A DNA stretch of 38,192 nucleotides, taken from positions 9,893 through 48,084 of the forward strand of contig CAJTRO010000028.1 in NCBI GenBank assembly GCA_910579015.1. Direction: 5' to 3'. Below, one piece after another: positions 23,933 through 32,672 of the stretch (its first letter is position 1; every line of letters begins with the position of its first letter). Under the pieces are notes generated by a model. That model saw only the letters and a list, made by a program, of their open reading frames with translations, was not told where the DNA came from and made no database searches. The position numbers and the translations under genes are program-made. Origin of the DNA: an uncultured Dorea sp. Lineage in GTDB: Bacteria > Bacillota_A > Clostridia > Lachnospirales > Lachnospiraceae.

Positions 23933-26488
23933 ATGAACTATGGCAGAAAAAAAGCTTCACAAAAGCAAAAAAAGATTACATCCAAGTCCACGATGCAGGG
24001 CAAGAGAATCGGGGTACGGCTTTTTAAAGCATTTCTTCTCTGTATCGTGGTAATAGCGGTTGCAGGAGTGGGCGGCGTCGTGGTATTTGCCAAGAAGATC
24101 ATAGACAACACAGAGGAGATCACCCCCGACCAGGTAAAGCCCAAGGGATTTACGACCTTCGTCTATGCCGACGACGGTGTGACAGAGATCGAACGATTTG
24201 TATCTTCGGGTTCTAACCGTGTATATAAGTCTATTAATGAGATCCCTGAGAATCTCCAGCACGCGTTTGTTGCCATTGAGGATGAACGTTTCTATGAACA
24301 CAACGGGATCGATATCCAGGGAATTATCCGTGCCGGTATCGTCGGCATCACTTCCGGAGACCTGTCCCAGGGTGCCAGCACCCTCACACAGCAGCTTATC
24401 AAGAACAATGTCTTCCCTAACTTCGTAAATGAGAAGACCTTATATGACAGAGTAGAGCGGAAGCTTCAGGAACAGTTTCTCGCAATCCAGATAGAGAAGC
24501 AGATGGATAAGGACGCTATCATGGAGAGTTATCTGAATACCATCAATCTCGGCCAGAACTGTCTGGGCGTGCAGGCCGCCGCCAAGAGATACTTCGGCAA
24601 AGACGTAAGCGAACTGAACCTGTCAGAATGCGCCGTCATCGCCGGCATCACCCAGAGCCCCGGAAAGCTCAATCCTATCACGAATCCGGAGGATAACGCC
24701 AAGCGGCGTAAAAAGGTACTGGGCGACATGAAGGCACAGGGCTATATCGACCAGGCCGCTTACGATGAGGCCATGGCCGACGACGTATATTCCAGGATAC
24801 AGACGGTCAACAACACCGCCGCCGACAACAGTCCTTACACCTACTTTATCGACGCGCTTTCCTCCCAGGTAATGGACGATCTGATGATCCAGCTGGGCTA
24901 TACGGAGACGCAGGCATACACGGCTGTATACAGCGGCGGATTGAGCATCTACTCGACGCAGAATCTTGCCATACAGCAGATCTGTGATGAAGAGGTGAAC
25001 AATGATGCCAACTATCCAAGCCTTAAGGAATACGGCCTGGACTGCGCCATTACCGTCACCAGAGCGGACGGGACCGTCGAGAACTACAGCTCCGGTCATA
25101 TCAAGCAATATGTAAAGAATGCGCACGGCAATGAGCAGGGGCTTCTCTACCCCAGCGAAGAGGCCGCCCGCGCCATGGTAGAGGAATGGAAGACTACGAT
25201 CGCACAGGAGGGAGACACCTACGACGAGAGGATCAACGTCACCCCGCAGCCACAGGCATCCATAACCGTCATCGACCAGGCCACCGGACAGATCAAGGCC
25301 ATGGTCGGCGGACGCGGAGCGAAGGCAACCAGTCTCGGACTGAACCGTGCCTATAAGGGCTCCAAGAGACAGCCCGGCTCCTGCTTCAAGATTCTTGCGG
25401 CCTACGGCCCTGCCCTGGATTCCTGCGGGAAGTCCCTGGCGACCGTCATCAAGGACGAGCCCTATACCCTGAGAAACGGTAAGGTCTTAAGGAATGCGAA
25501 CGGCCGTTACGGCGGCGATACCACCATCCGCAAGGCGATCATCTGGTCCAACAACGTATGCGCCGTTAAGCTGAGCGACGAGATCACACAGCAGTTAGGC
25601 TTTGAATATTGCGAGAAATTCGGCATCACCACACTGGTCAAGAGCAAGACAACAGAGAACGGTGTGTTCAGCGACCTTGACAACCAGACGCTTGCACTGG
25701 GCGGTCTGACAGACGGCGTGTTTAATTATGAGATCTGCGCGGCATACGCCGCCATTGCAAATAACGGCGTCTACAACTCGCCTACCCTGTACTCCAAGAT
25801 CCTGGATCACGACGGCAACGTACTGCTTGAAGGGACCGGAGAGACACGTACCGTCATAAAAGACAGCACGGCAGGGCTTCTCATAAGCGCCATGCAGGAC
25901 GTTGTGAACAGCGGTACGGGATCGCGTGCCAAGCTTCCGAATATGCCGGTTGCCGGCAAGACCGGTACGACGACGGCCAATAAGGATATCTGGTTCTGTG
26001 CATTTACACCGTATTATACCTGCGCAGTCTGGAGCGGTTATGACGAGAATAAAGAGATGAACAATACGGTATTCCATCTACAGATATGGAAGGCGATCAT
26101 GAGCAGGATCCATGCGAATCTGGAGCCGAGAGAGTTCACCATGCCGCCGACCGTCGAACAGAAGACTGTATGCTCTATCACCGGCCAGCTTGCCGTATCC
26201 GGAAGCTGTCCTGGGATTACCGAGCTGTTTGCCACGGACAACCCTATGGCAGACCGTTGTCCGGGACATGGCTACAGTGAACCAACCTCTGAGGAACCTG
26301 AGGAGAACGAGGATGATCCCGATGGCAGCGTCGACGACACCACGGATCCGGGAACCAGCAACGGAGGCGATGGAAATAACGGAGGCGATACACCCAGCCC
26401 AGATACACCGACCGATCCGGGAATCATAACTCCGCCGGATCCGCCGGATCCGCCAGAGCCGCCTGCTCCACCGGATCCCACAACCTGA
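23933..26488 (+). CDS. Class A penicillin-binding protein (PBP1A-type)
   Basis: An 851-residue bifunctional peptidoglycan synthase. A basic cytoplasmic N terminus and one membrane helix (residues ~32-55) lead to a GT51 glycosyltransferase domain with catalytic Glu116 in AIEDERFYEH and the GASTLTQQL motif. The transpeptidase domain has the three penicillin-binding motifs: Ser483-x-x-Lys486 (PGSCFK), Ser539-Asn-Asn541 and Lys676-Thr-Gly. A ~70-residue extracellular tail is rich in Glu/Asp, then Gly/Asn and finally Pro (PPDPPEPP), likely a disordered wall-spanning extension. The gene is single, with a well-spaced GGAGG site, and converges on the ROK glucokinase gene through a long hairpin. Confidence 0.95.
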   Translation: MNYGRKKASQKQKKITSKSTMQGKRIGVRLFKAFLLCIVVIAVAGVGGVVVFAKKIIDNTEEITPDQVKPKGFTTFVYADDGVTEIERFVSSGSNRVYKSINEIPENLQHAFVAIEDERFYEHNGIDIQGIIRAGIVGITSGDLSQGASTLTQQLIKNNVFPNFVNEKTLYDRVERKLQEQFLAIQIEKQMDKDAIMESYLNTINLGQNCLGVQAAAKRYFGKDVSELNLSECAVIAGITQSPGKLNPITNPEDNAKRRKKVLGDMKAQGYIDQAAYDEAMADDVYSRIQTVNNTAADNSPYTYFIDALSSQVMDDLMIQLGYTETQAYTAVYSGGLSIYSTQNLAIQQICDEEVNNDANYPSLKEYGLDCAITVTRADGTVENYSSGHIKQYVKNAHGNEQGLLYPSEEAARAMVEEWKTTIAQEGDTYDERINVTPQPQASITVIDQATGQIKAMVGGRGAKATSLGLNRAYKGSKRQPGSCFKILAAYGPALDSCGKSLATVIKDEPYTLRNGKVLRNANGRYGGDTTIRKAIIWSNNVCAVKLSDEITQQLGFEYCEKFGITTLVKSKTTENGVFSDLDNQTLALGGLTDGVFNYEICAAYAAIANNGVYNSPTLYSKILDHDGNVLLEGTGETRTVIKDSTAGLLISAMQDVVNSGTGSRAKLPNMPVAGKTGTTTANKDIWFCAFTPYYTCAVWSGYDENKEMNNTVFHLQIWKAIMSRIHANLEPREFTMPPTVEQKTVCSITGQLAVSGSCPGITELFATDNPMADRCPGHGYSEPTSEEPEENEDDPDGSVDDTTDPGTSNGGDGNNGGDTPSPDTPTDPGIITPPDPPDPPEPPAPPDPTT

Positions 26489-26522
26489 CAGACCGGAAAC
26501 ACAGATTAGAAACACACAATAA

Positions 26523-26588
26523 GGGGGCTGTCGGAAAATGTTAATACTTACATGCATTGTATGTAGATAACATCTTCCGGCAGCCCCC
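26523..26588. terminator. Long bidirectional hairpin between PBP and glucokinase genes
   Basis: GGGGGCTGTCGGAA (26523-26536) pairs with TTCCGGCAGCCCCC (26575-26588) with one G-T wobble. Inside it ATGTTA pairs with TAACAT and TTACAT with GTATGTA, extending to a near-continuous rod about 66 bases long. It lies between converging genes. Confidence 0.8.
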
Positions 26589-26626
26589 GTTATATAAGTC
26601 TGTCATTATATCCTTCAAGCCCGGCG

Positions 26627-27559
26627 CTACAGGATCAGCCTGGCCGCTCCGCAGATTCCGGCGTCATTGCCAAGCTTCGCGAGCACAAACTTCGTCTCCT
26701 TGTTCGCAAAGAACACTTTTTCTGCAAAGTACTTCTCTATATATCCAAGAAGGATGCTTCCGGCCTTGGACACTCCGCCCCCGATAACGATCACAGAAGG
26801 ATCCGTCACCGCCGCAAGGTTCGCCATGGCATATCCCAGATATCTCCCAAACTCTTCCACAATCTCCTCTGACAACCGGTCTCCTTCCTTCAGGGCATCG
26901 AACACAGCCTTGGCATCTATCGTCTCCTTGTCCCGAAGCACGGACGCCGTATCATCGGCCGCCAGACGCTTCCTCGCAAGCCTTGCAATTCCTGTTGCCG
27001 ACGCATACTGTTCAAGACATCCCTGCTTGCCGCATCCGCAGTGTTCCTCCTCCTCGTAGTTCACGCAGAGATGGCCGATCTCCCCGCCCGCGCCGTGCGC
27101 GCCTGTCAACGGCTGTCCGTTCACGATCACACCGCCTCCGACACCCGTCCCGAGCGTTACCATGATCAGATCCTTGTGCCCTTTGCCTGCACCCAGCCAC
27201 ATCTCTCCAAGAGCCGCCACGTTGGCATCATTCCCTGCCGCCACCTTCATGCCGGTCAGCTCTTCCATCTCACGTCTTACTTCCTTGTATCCCCAGCCCA
27301 GATTCGCGGTATTCTGCACAACACCGTCTCCGTCCACGGGAGCCGGGATACCGATGCCGATCCCTGACAGCTGAGACGCCTTGATCTCCTTCTCCTCCAT
27401 CTTCTTCTTTAGTGCATCCGCCACATCCGGGAGGATTGCTTCACCCTTATTCTCAGTACGTGTCTTGATCTCCCACTTGTCTATCAACTCTCCGTCCGTC
27501 CTGAAAAGCCCGATCTTCACCGTGGTTCCCCCGATATCAACGCCAAAACAATATTCCAT
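26627..27559 (-). CDS. ROK-family glucokinase
   Basis: A 310-residue cytoplasmic sugar kinase converting glucose to glucose-6-phosphate. The phosphate-binding motif GVDIGGTTVKIGL is at the N terminus. The catalytic segment is GNDANVAALGE, and the ROK zinc site is CGCGKQGCLEQYASATG preceded by GEIGHLCV. The lack of an N-terminal DNA-binding domain makes it an enzyme rather than a ROK repressor. It follows hprK by 18 bp in the same direction, so the two form part of a uvrC-hprK-glucokinase run linking sugar phosphorylation with carbon control. Confidence 0.93.
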   Translation of the reverse strand: MEYCFGVDIGGTTVKIGLFRTDGELIDKWEIKTRTENKGEAILPDVADALKKKMEEKEIKASQLSGIGIGIPAPVDGDGVVQNTANLGWGYKEVRREMEELTGMKVAAGNDANVAALGEMWLGAGKGHKDLIMVTLGTGVGGGVIVNGQPLTGAHGAGGEIGHLCVNYEEEEHCGCGKQGCLEQYASATGIARLARKRLAADDTASVLRDKETIDAKAVFDALKEGDRLSEEIVEEFGRYLGYAMANLAAVTDPSVIVIGGGVSKAGSILLGYIEKYFAEKVFFANKETKFVLAKLGNDAGICGAARLIL

Positions 27560-27577
27560 CTTCCTGTCCTCTCTTTC

Positions 27578-28504
27578 CTACTTCTTTGTCAGATTCTTCT
27601 GCACCCTCTTGTACAATTCCTGCGCGGCATTATAGCCCATCTTCTTCTGACGATAATTGATGGCCGCCGTCTCCACGATGATGGCCAGATTACGTCCCGG
27701 CCGTATCGGGAGCTGGTGGCATACGATCTTATTTCCCAGAAATTCCGTATACTCCTCTTCCATCCCCAGCCGGTCGTACTTCTTATCCTTATCCCAGTCC
27801 TCCAGTGTGATGACCAGGTCGATATTCTGTGTCTCACGAACGCTCTGTACTCCGTAGAGCGTCTTGACATCGACGATGCCGATTCCCCTAAGCTCTATAA
27901 AATGCCTCGTGATATCCGGCGCCGTCCCCACCAGGGTTGCATCGCTGACCTTGCGGATCTCCACCACATCGTCACTGACCAGACGATGCCCCCTCTTGAT
28001 CAGCTCCAGGGCGGCCTCGCTCTTACCGATCCCGCTCTCCCCCATGATCAGCACGCCGACACCATAGACATCGACCAGTACGCCGTGAATGGAGATGCAG
28101 GGGGCAAGCTCCACGTTCAGCCACCGGATGATCTCCGCCGTAAACTGCGCCGTCTTCTTCTCCGTGTTAAACACAGGGATGTTCGCCTTCTCCGCCATCT
28201 CAAGGAGCATCGGTTCCGGCCTCAGATCTCTGGAAAACACGATACACGGAATCTGGTAAGACAACAGCTGCGTATAGATCTCCTTCTTCGTCTCCTCACT
28301 GAGCTTCTCCAGAAATGTATACTCTACATATCCGATCAGCTGTACCCGGTCGGAATCAAAATGTTCAAAATACCCCGTAAGCTGCAACGCCGGACGGTTG
28401 ATGTCCGGGATCTCTATCGTCTTATCCCTGATATCAACATTCGGGGTAAGATTCTTCAGATCCATCTTCTCCACAACCTTTTTTAATTCAACTCTTCCTG
28501 CCAT
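27578..28504 (-). CDS. hprK: HPr kinase/phosphorylase
   Basis: A 308-residue bifunctional enzyme that phosphorylates and dephosphorylates Ser46 of HPr, setting carbon catabolite repression through CcpA. The start is moved to the ATG at 28504 (MAGRVELKK), where AAGGAG lies seven bases upstream; the ATG at 28522 has no comparable site. The Walker A loop is GESGIGKS, preceded by HGVLVDVYGVGVLIM and followed by LVSDDVVEI. The family signature LRGIGIVDVKTLYG is present. It lies 39 bp after uvrC. Length and motifs are normal. Confidence 0.96.
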   Translation of the reverse strand: MAGRVELKKVVEKMDLKNLTPNVDIRDKTIEIPDINRPALQLTGYFEHFDSDRVQLIGYVEYTFLEKLSEETKKEIYTQLLSYQIPCIVFSRDLRPEPMLLEMAEKANIPVFNTEKKTAQFTAEIIRWLNVELAPCISIHGVLVDVYGVGVLIMGESGIGKSEAALELIKRGHRLVSDDVVEIRKVSDATLVGTAPDITRHFIELRGIGIVDVKTLYGVQSVRETQNIDLVITLEDWDKDKKYDRLGMEEEYTEFLGNKIVCHQLPIRPGRNLAIIVETAAINYRQKKMGYNAAQELYKRVQKNLTKK

Positions 28505-28543
28505 ATTATTCTCCTTCCACATACTTGTTAAGATTATATCACA

Positions 28544-30382
28544 TTAATGAAAAAAGTTATAGACATCCTGTGCAGATTTCTCATTCATTGACGGGAGTTC
28601 CTTAAGCTGTTCCACCGTGGCATTGCGAACCGCGTCGATATTCTCAAAATGGCGCATCAGATCCTTGCGCCTTGCAGGCCCGACCCCCGGGATGTCCTCC
28701 AGGACGGAATGGACCTGCTTCTTGCCTCTTAACTGTCTGTGGAACGTGATAGCAAATCGGTGGGCCTCGTCCTGGATCCTTGTGATAAGCCGGAAACTCT
28801 CCGAGTTCCTGTCTATCGCGATCTCCTCATTCTGGTAATACAGACCTCTGGTACGGTGGTTGTCGTCCTTGACCATGCCGCAGACCGGGATATCAAGCTT
28901 AAGCCGGTCCAGCACTCTTTGTGCCACATTGACCTGTCCCTTTCCGCCATCCATGAGTATCAGATCCGGAAATGCGGTAAAGCCTCCCATATCCTTTCCT
29001 TCTTCCTTCTCACGCATTCCATGCTCGAACCTGCGAGTCAGCACCTCTTCCATGCTTGCATAATCATCCGGCCCCTGTACCCCCTTGATCTTAAACTTGC
29101 GGTAATCATTGCGCTTGGGCTTTCCCCTCTCGTAGACCACCATAGAACCAACCGACGAAAATCCGCTGGTATTGGAGATATCATAAGCCTCCATCCGTAC
29201 CACACCTCTAAGGCCTAGCATTTTCTCCAGCTCCTTAACTGCGCCGATGGTCCTTCCTTCCTCACGCTTTAGGCGCTCCTTGTCCGTGCTCAGTACCAGG
29301 GACGCATTCTTTTCGGCCAGCTCCACAAGCTTCTCCTTCGTCCCTTTTTTGGGGATCTTCAGACGAACACGATGCCCCCGGCGCTTCGACAGCCATTCTT
29401 CAATAAGCTCCATATCCTCCACTTCTTCTTTGAGCATCAGCTGGGACGGGATGTAAGGGGTTCCTGCGTAAAATTGCTTGATGAAGCTTGAGAGGATCTC
29501 GCTTTTTGTCTCTTCCTTAACGATCTTTAAGTAAAAATGATCCCTGCCGATCAGCCTGCCGCCGCGGATAAAGAATACCTGCACCACAGCATCCTCCTCG
29601 TCCACGGCCGCAGCAAGGATATCCCTGTCCTCCCCCGCCGTATCCGTGATCTTCTGCTTCTGGGCGACCTTCTGGACGCTTGCAAGCAATTCACGGTACT
29701 CAATGGCCTTCTCAAATTCCATGGCATCCGACGCCTCCTGCATCTTCCGTTCCAGCTCCTTCAGGATTATGTCATAATTTCCATTGAGGAAATGGACCAC
29801 CTCCTGGATGGACCTGCGGTACTCCTCCTCGGAAATATACCCCTGGCACGGCGCCTTGCACTGCCGGATATGATAGTTCAGGCAGGGCCTCTCTTTCCCG
29901 ATATCCTTCGGCAGCTTCCTGTTACAGCTTCGAATATGGTATAATTTGCGGATCAGCTCTATGGTATCCTTTACCGCCCCCGCACTGGTATAGGGGCCGA
30001 AATAGCGGGACTTGTCCTTTACCATCTGCCTCGCCACCATAACCCTCGGGAAAGGCTCGTCCACCGTCACCTTGATAAACGGATATGCCTTGTCATCCAT
30101 CAGCATGGTATTGTACTTAGGTCTGTGCTCTTTGATGAGGTTGCACTCCAACACCAGCGCTTCTAACTCTGAATCGGTGACAATATATTCAAATCTGGCA
30201 ATATGCGTCACCATCTGCTCGATCTTGACGCCCTTATTGCGGCTGCTCTGGAAATACTGCCGTACACGGTTCTTTAAACTGACGGCCTTTCCTACATAGA
30301 TGATCTCATCCTTCTCATCATGCATGATATATACGCCGGGCTTTCCCGGCAGTTTCTTCAATTCTTCCTGAATGTCAAACAT
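28544..30382 (-). CDS. uvrC: Excinuclease ABC subunit C
   Basis: A 612-residue nucleotide-excision-repair nuclease that makes both incisions with UvrB. Domains in order: GIY-YIG nuclease (KPGVYIMHDEKDEIIYVGKA, residues ~12-95), a cysteine cluster (CNR...CLNYHIRQCKAPC), a UVR motif (residues ~200-235), the RNase H-like nuclease (YDISNTSGFSSVGSMVVY) and C-terminal helix-hairpin-helix motifs (DIPGVGPARRKDLM). The start is set at 30382 (MFDIQEEL) with GGAGGA five bases upstream. It begins after the ftsH gene, separated by a modest hairpin. Confidence 0.97.
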   Translation of the reverse strand: MFDIQEELKKLPGKPGVYIMHDEKDEIIYVGKAVSLKNRVRQYFQSSRNKGVKIEQMVTHIARFEYIVTDSELEALVLECNLIKEHRPKYNTMLMDDKAYPFIKVTVDEPFPRVMVARQMVKDKSRYFGPYTSAGAVKDTIELIRKLYHIRSCNRKLPKDIGKERPCLNYHIRQCKAPCQGYISEEEYRRSIQEVVHFLNGNYDIILKELERKMQEASDAMEFEKAIEYRELLASVQKVAQKQKITDTAGEDRDILAAAVDEEDAVVQVFFIRGGRLIGRDHFYLKIVKEETKSEILSSFIKQFYAGTPYIPSQLMLKEEVEDMELIEEWLSKRRGHRVRLKIPKKGTKEKLVELAEKNASLVLSTDKERLKREEGRTIGAVKELEKMLGLRGVVRMEAYDISNTSGFSSVGSMVVYERGKPKRNDYRKFKIKGVQGPDDYASMEEVLTRRFEHGMREKEEGKDMGGFTAFPDLILMDGGKGQVNVAQRVLDRLKLDIPVCGMVKDDNHRTRGLYYQNEEIAIDRNSESFRLITRIQDEAHRFAITFHRQLRGKKQVHSVLEDIPGVGPARRKDLMRHFENIDAVRNATVEQLKELPSMNEKSAQDVYNFFH

Positions 30383-30404
30383 AGGGGCTCCTCCTGTACA
30401 CAAA

Positions 30405-30438
30405 GAAACCCGGAATGACTGGTTTCCCCCCGGGCTTC
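30405..30438 (-). terminator. Possible terminator between ftsH and uvrC
   Basis: GAAACCCGG (30405-30413) can pair with CCGGGCTTC (30430-30438) with one wobble and a 16-base loop. On the minus strand a short mixed T stretch follows. Only 60 bp separate the genes, so partial read-through into uvrC is likely. Confidence 0.45.
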
Positions 30439-30445
30439 TAAAAAA

Positions 30446-32470
30446 TCATATGGATTCTGCTGTCTGTTCTCTGGCTGTCTCTTCTTCTGCCTCTTCTTCT
30501 GCTGTCTCTTCTTTCGCTGTCTCCTGCGGATCTACCGGATTCATGGCGATCCGCTCTTCCGTCTTCTCTTTCTTCTCTTCCGGATCGATTCCTTCCACCT
30601 CATGGAAAATCTCCATAAATTCTTTTCCTGTGATGGTCTCCTTCTCAATCAGGAATTCCGCAATCTTATCCAACGCCTTCCTGTGTCCTCCAAGAAGCTG
30701 CTTCGCTTCTTCATAGGAAGCCTTCAAAAGTCTCATGACCTCTTCGTCAATCTCGGAAGCCGTCTTCTGGCCGCAGTTCGCAACCGCTCTTCCGTCCAGA
30801 TAACGGTTCTGTATGGACTCCAGGCCGATCAGGCCGAACCTCTCGCTCATACCGTACTGAGTAACCATCGCCCTTGCCACCTTGGTCGCCTTCTCAATAT
30901 CATTAGACGCTCCCGTCGTAACCGTGTCAAATACGATCTCCTCCGCCGCACGTCCCGCAAGAAGGCCGACCAGCATTGCATCCAGCTCTTTCCTGGTATT
31001 CAGAAACTTCTCTTCCTCCGGCGTCTGCATGACATAACCAAGCGCGCCCATCGTCCTTGGCACGATCGTGATCTTCTGTACCGGCTCCGCATCCTTCTGC
31101 AAGGCGCTCACCAGCGCATGTCCGACCTCATGATAGGATACGATCTTCCTCTCCTCCTGGCTCATGATGCGGTCCTTCTTCTCTTTTCCTACCAGCACGA
31201 CCTCCACCGCTTCAAACAGATCTGCCTGCGATACCGCCGTTCTTCCGTTCTTCACGGCATTGATGGCCGCCTCATTGATCATATTGGCCAGATCGGAACC
31301 TACGGCGCCGCTTGTCGCCAGCGCGATTGCCTCCAGATCTACCGTCTCATCCATGCGTACATCCTTGGAATGTACCTTCAGGACATCTACACGCCCCTTA
31401 AGATCCGGCTTCTCAACGATAATACGCCGGTCAAACCGTCCCGGACGCAGAAGGGCTGGATCGAGAATCTCCGGCCTGTTGGTCGCCGCCAGGAGCACAA
31501 GCCCCTTATTGCTCTCGAAACCATCCATCTCTGCCAGAAGCTGGTTCAGCGTCTGTTCGCGCTCGTCATTGCTGTTCAGCTGATTATCACGGCTCTTTCC
31601 GATGGCGTCGATCTCATCTATGAAAATGATACAGGGAGCCATCTGCTGTGCCTGCTTGAACAGATCCCGCACTCTTGACGCCCCGACACCTACATACATC
31701 TCTACAAACGCGGATCCACTCAGGGAGAAGAACGGTACGTTCGCCTCTCCCGCCACCGCCTTGGCAAGCAGTGTCTTTCCTGTTCCCGGAGGCCCTACCA
31801 GAAGCGCGCCCTTGGGAAGCTTCGCCCCCACGCTTGTGTACTTCCCCGGATTATGGAGGAAATCCACCACTTCTTGCAGAGATTCCTTCGCCTCATCCTG
31901 CCCGGCGACGTCTTTGAAGGTAACGCCGGTCTGCTTCTCGACATACATCTTGGCGTTGCTCTTGCCGATCCCCATCATTCCGCCGCCCTTGGACATCTTC
32001 CTGGTCATCCAGATAAAGACGCCTACCAGTATCCCTACCGGGAGCAGAGTGAGCAGCGTCTGTGCAACGACGGCCGACGTAGTATCCGGTATCTGCTGGC
32101 TGAACTTCACCCCGGCCTTGTCAAGGCGCTCGGCCAGCGTGTCGTCACGGACCACGCCGGTATAGTATTCCCTGGCAATCTTCTGCCCCTTCTCCTTCTT
32201 CTCCGTTATGATGATCCTGGTACTATGGATGACGACTTCTTCTACCTTCTTGTCATCTACCATCTTAAGAAATTCGTCATAGCTGATCTCGTTATCATCT
32301 CCCATTCCCTGGAACTGGAACAAGGCCATGACCATGATCAGCGTCACCAGCGTCACCAGTATGACAAAGGACCATCCCTGCTTATTGTTTCTGTTGTTCG
32401 GATTTCTATTATTATTCGGATTCCTGTTATTCTGATTGTTGTTCTGGTTATAATTATTCTGGTTGTCCAT
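30446..32470 (-). CDS. ftsH: ATP-dependent zinc metalloprotease FtsH
   Basis: A 674-residue membrane AAA+ protease that degrades misfolded and regulatory membrane proteins. The N terminus is unusually asparagine-rich (residues 2-28), followed by a membrane helix (~33-53), a short extracytoplasmic domain and a second helix (~132-152). The AAA module has Walker A GPPGTGKT, Walker B IIFIDEIDAIG and the SRH segment. The zinc site is His447-Glu448-Val-Gly-His451; HEVGH instead of HEAGH is a common clostridial variant. An acidic Glu/Thr tail ends the protein. A GGAGG site and a good promoter precede it. Confidence 0.97.
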   Translation of the reverse strand: MDNQNNYNQNNNQNNRNPNNNRNPNNRNNKQGWSFVILVTLVTLIMVMALFQFQGMGDDNEISYDEFLKMVDDKKVEEVVIHSTRIIITEKKEKGQKIAREYYTGVVRDDTLAERLDKAGVKFSQQIPDTTSAVVAQTLLTLLPVGILVGVFIWMTRKMSKGGGMMGIGKSNAKMYVEKQTGVTFKDVAGQDEAKESLQEVVDFLHNPGKYTSVGAKLPKGALLVGPPGTGKTLLAKAVAGEANVPFFSLSGSAFVEMYVGVGASRVRDLFKQAQQMAPCIIFIDEIDAIGKSRDNQLNSNDEREQTLNQLLAEMDGFESNKGLVLLAATNRPEILDPALLRPGRFDRRIIVEKPDLKGRVDVLKVHSKDVRMDETVDLEAIALATSGAVGSDLANMINEAAINAVKNGRTAVSQADLFEAVEVVLVGKEKKDRIMSQEERKIVSYHEVGHALVSALQKDAEPVQKITIVPRTMGALGYVMQTPEEEKFLNTRKELDAMLVGLLAGRAAEEIVFDTVTTGASNDIEKATKVARAMVTQYGMSERFGLIGLESIQNRYLDGRAVANCGQKTASEIDEEVMRLLKASYEEAKQLLGGHRKALDKIAEFLIEKETITGKEFMEIFHEVEGIDPEEKKEKTEERIAMNPVDPQETAKEETAEEEAEEETAREQTAESI

Positions 32471-32495
32471 CTTCTTCCTCCTGTACTACCCTTTC

Positions 32496-32524
32496 ATTAT
32501 AAGGACAGCCCGACCGGAAATCAA
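32496..32524 (-). promoter_or_regulatory. Predicted sigma-A promoter of ftsH
   Basis: Minus-strand TTGATT (32524-32519), a 17-base spacer and a perfect TATAAT (32501-32496), about 25 bp before the ATG. No CIRCE-type inverted repeat is seen nearby. Confidence 0.65.
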
Positions 32525-32553
32525 CAAAAACCATCAAAAACATTATGAAAAGA

Positions 32554-32583
32554 TTGTAAACTCCACTGATCTTGTAGTATACT
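32554..32583 (+). promoter_or_regulatory. Possible promoter of the DUF1846 gene
   Basis: TTGTAA (32554-32559), an 18-base spacer and TATACT (32578-32583), diverging from the ftsH promoter. The leader would be about 80 bp. Confidence 0.45.
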
Positions 32584-32672
32584 TGAAATGATGACTGCAA
32601 TCTGTTTACAGGAATCCTGCCGCACGAAACCGCGCGGAATTATTATATTATATTTTACAGGGGAGACGACAT

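Noticed and set aside
27716..28486. A 256-codon open frame on the plus strand.
   Set aside because: It is antisense to hprK, has no ribosome site and reads as low-quality Arg/His/Leu-rich sequence; a coding shadow.
31118..31132. Loss of the FtsH zinc site because the motif reads HEVGH rather than HEAGH.
   Set aside because: The two histidines and the glutamate are retained and Val at this position is frequent in clostridial FtsH.
30602..31678. A 358-codon open frame on the plus strand.
   Set aside because: It lies entirely opposite ftsH and shows no recognisable domain; a shadow of codon bias on the other strand.
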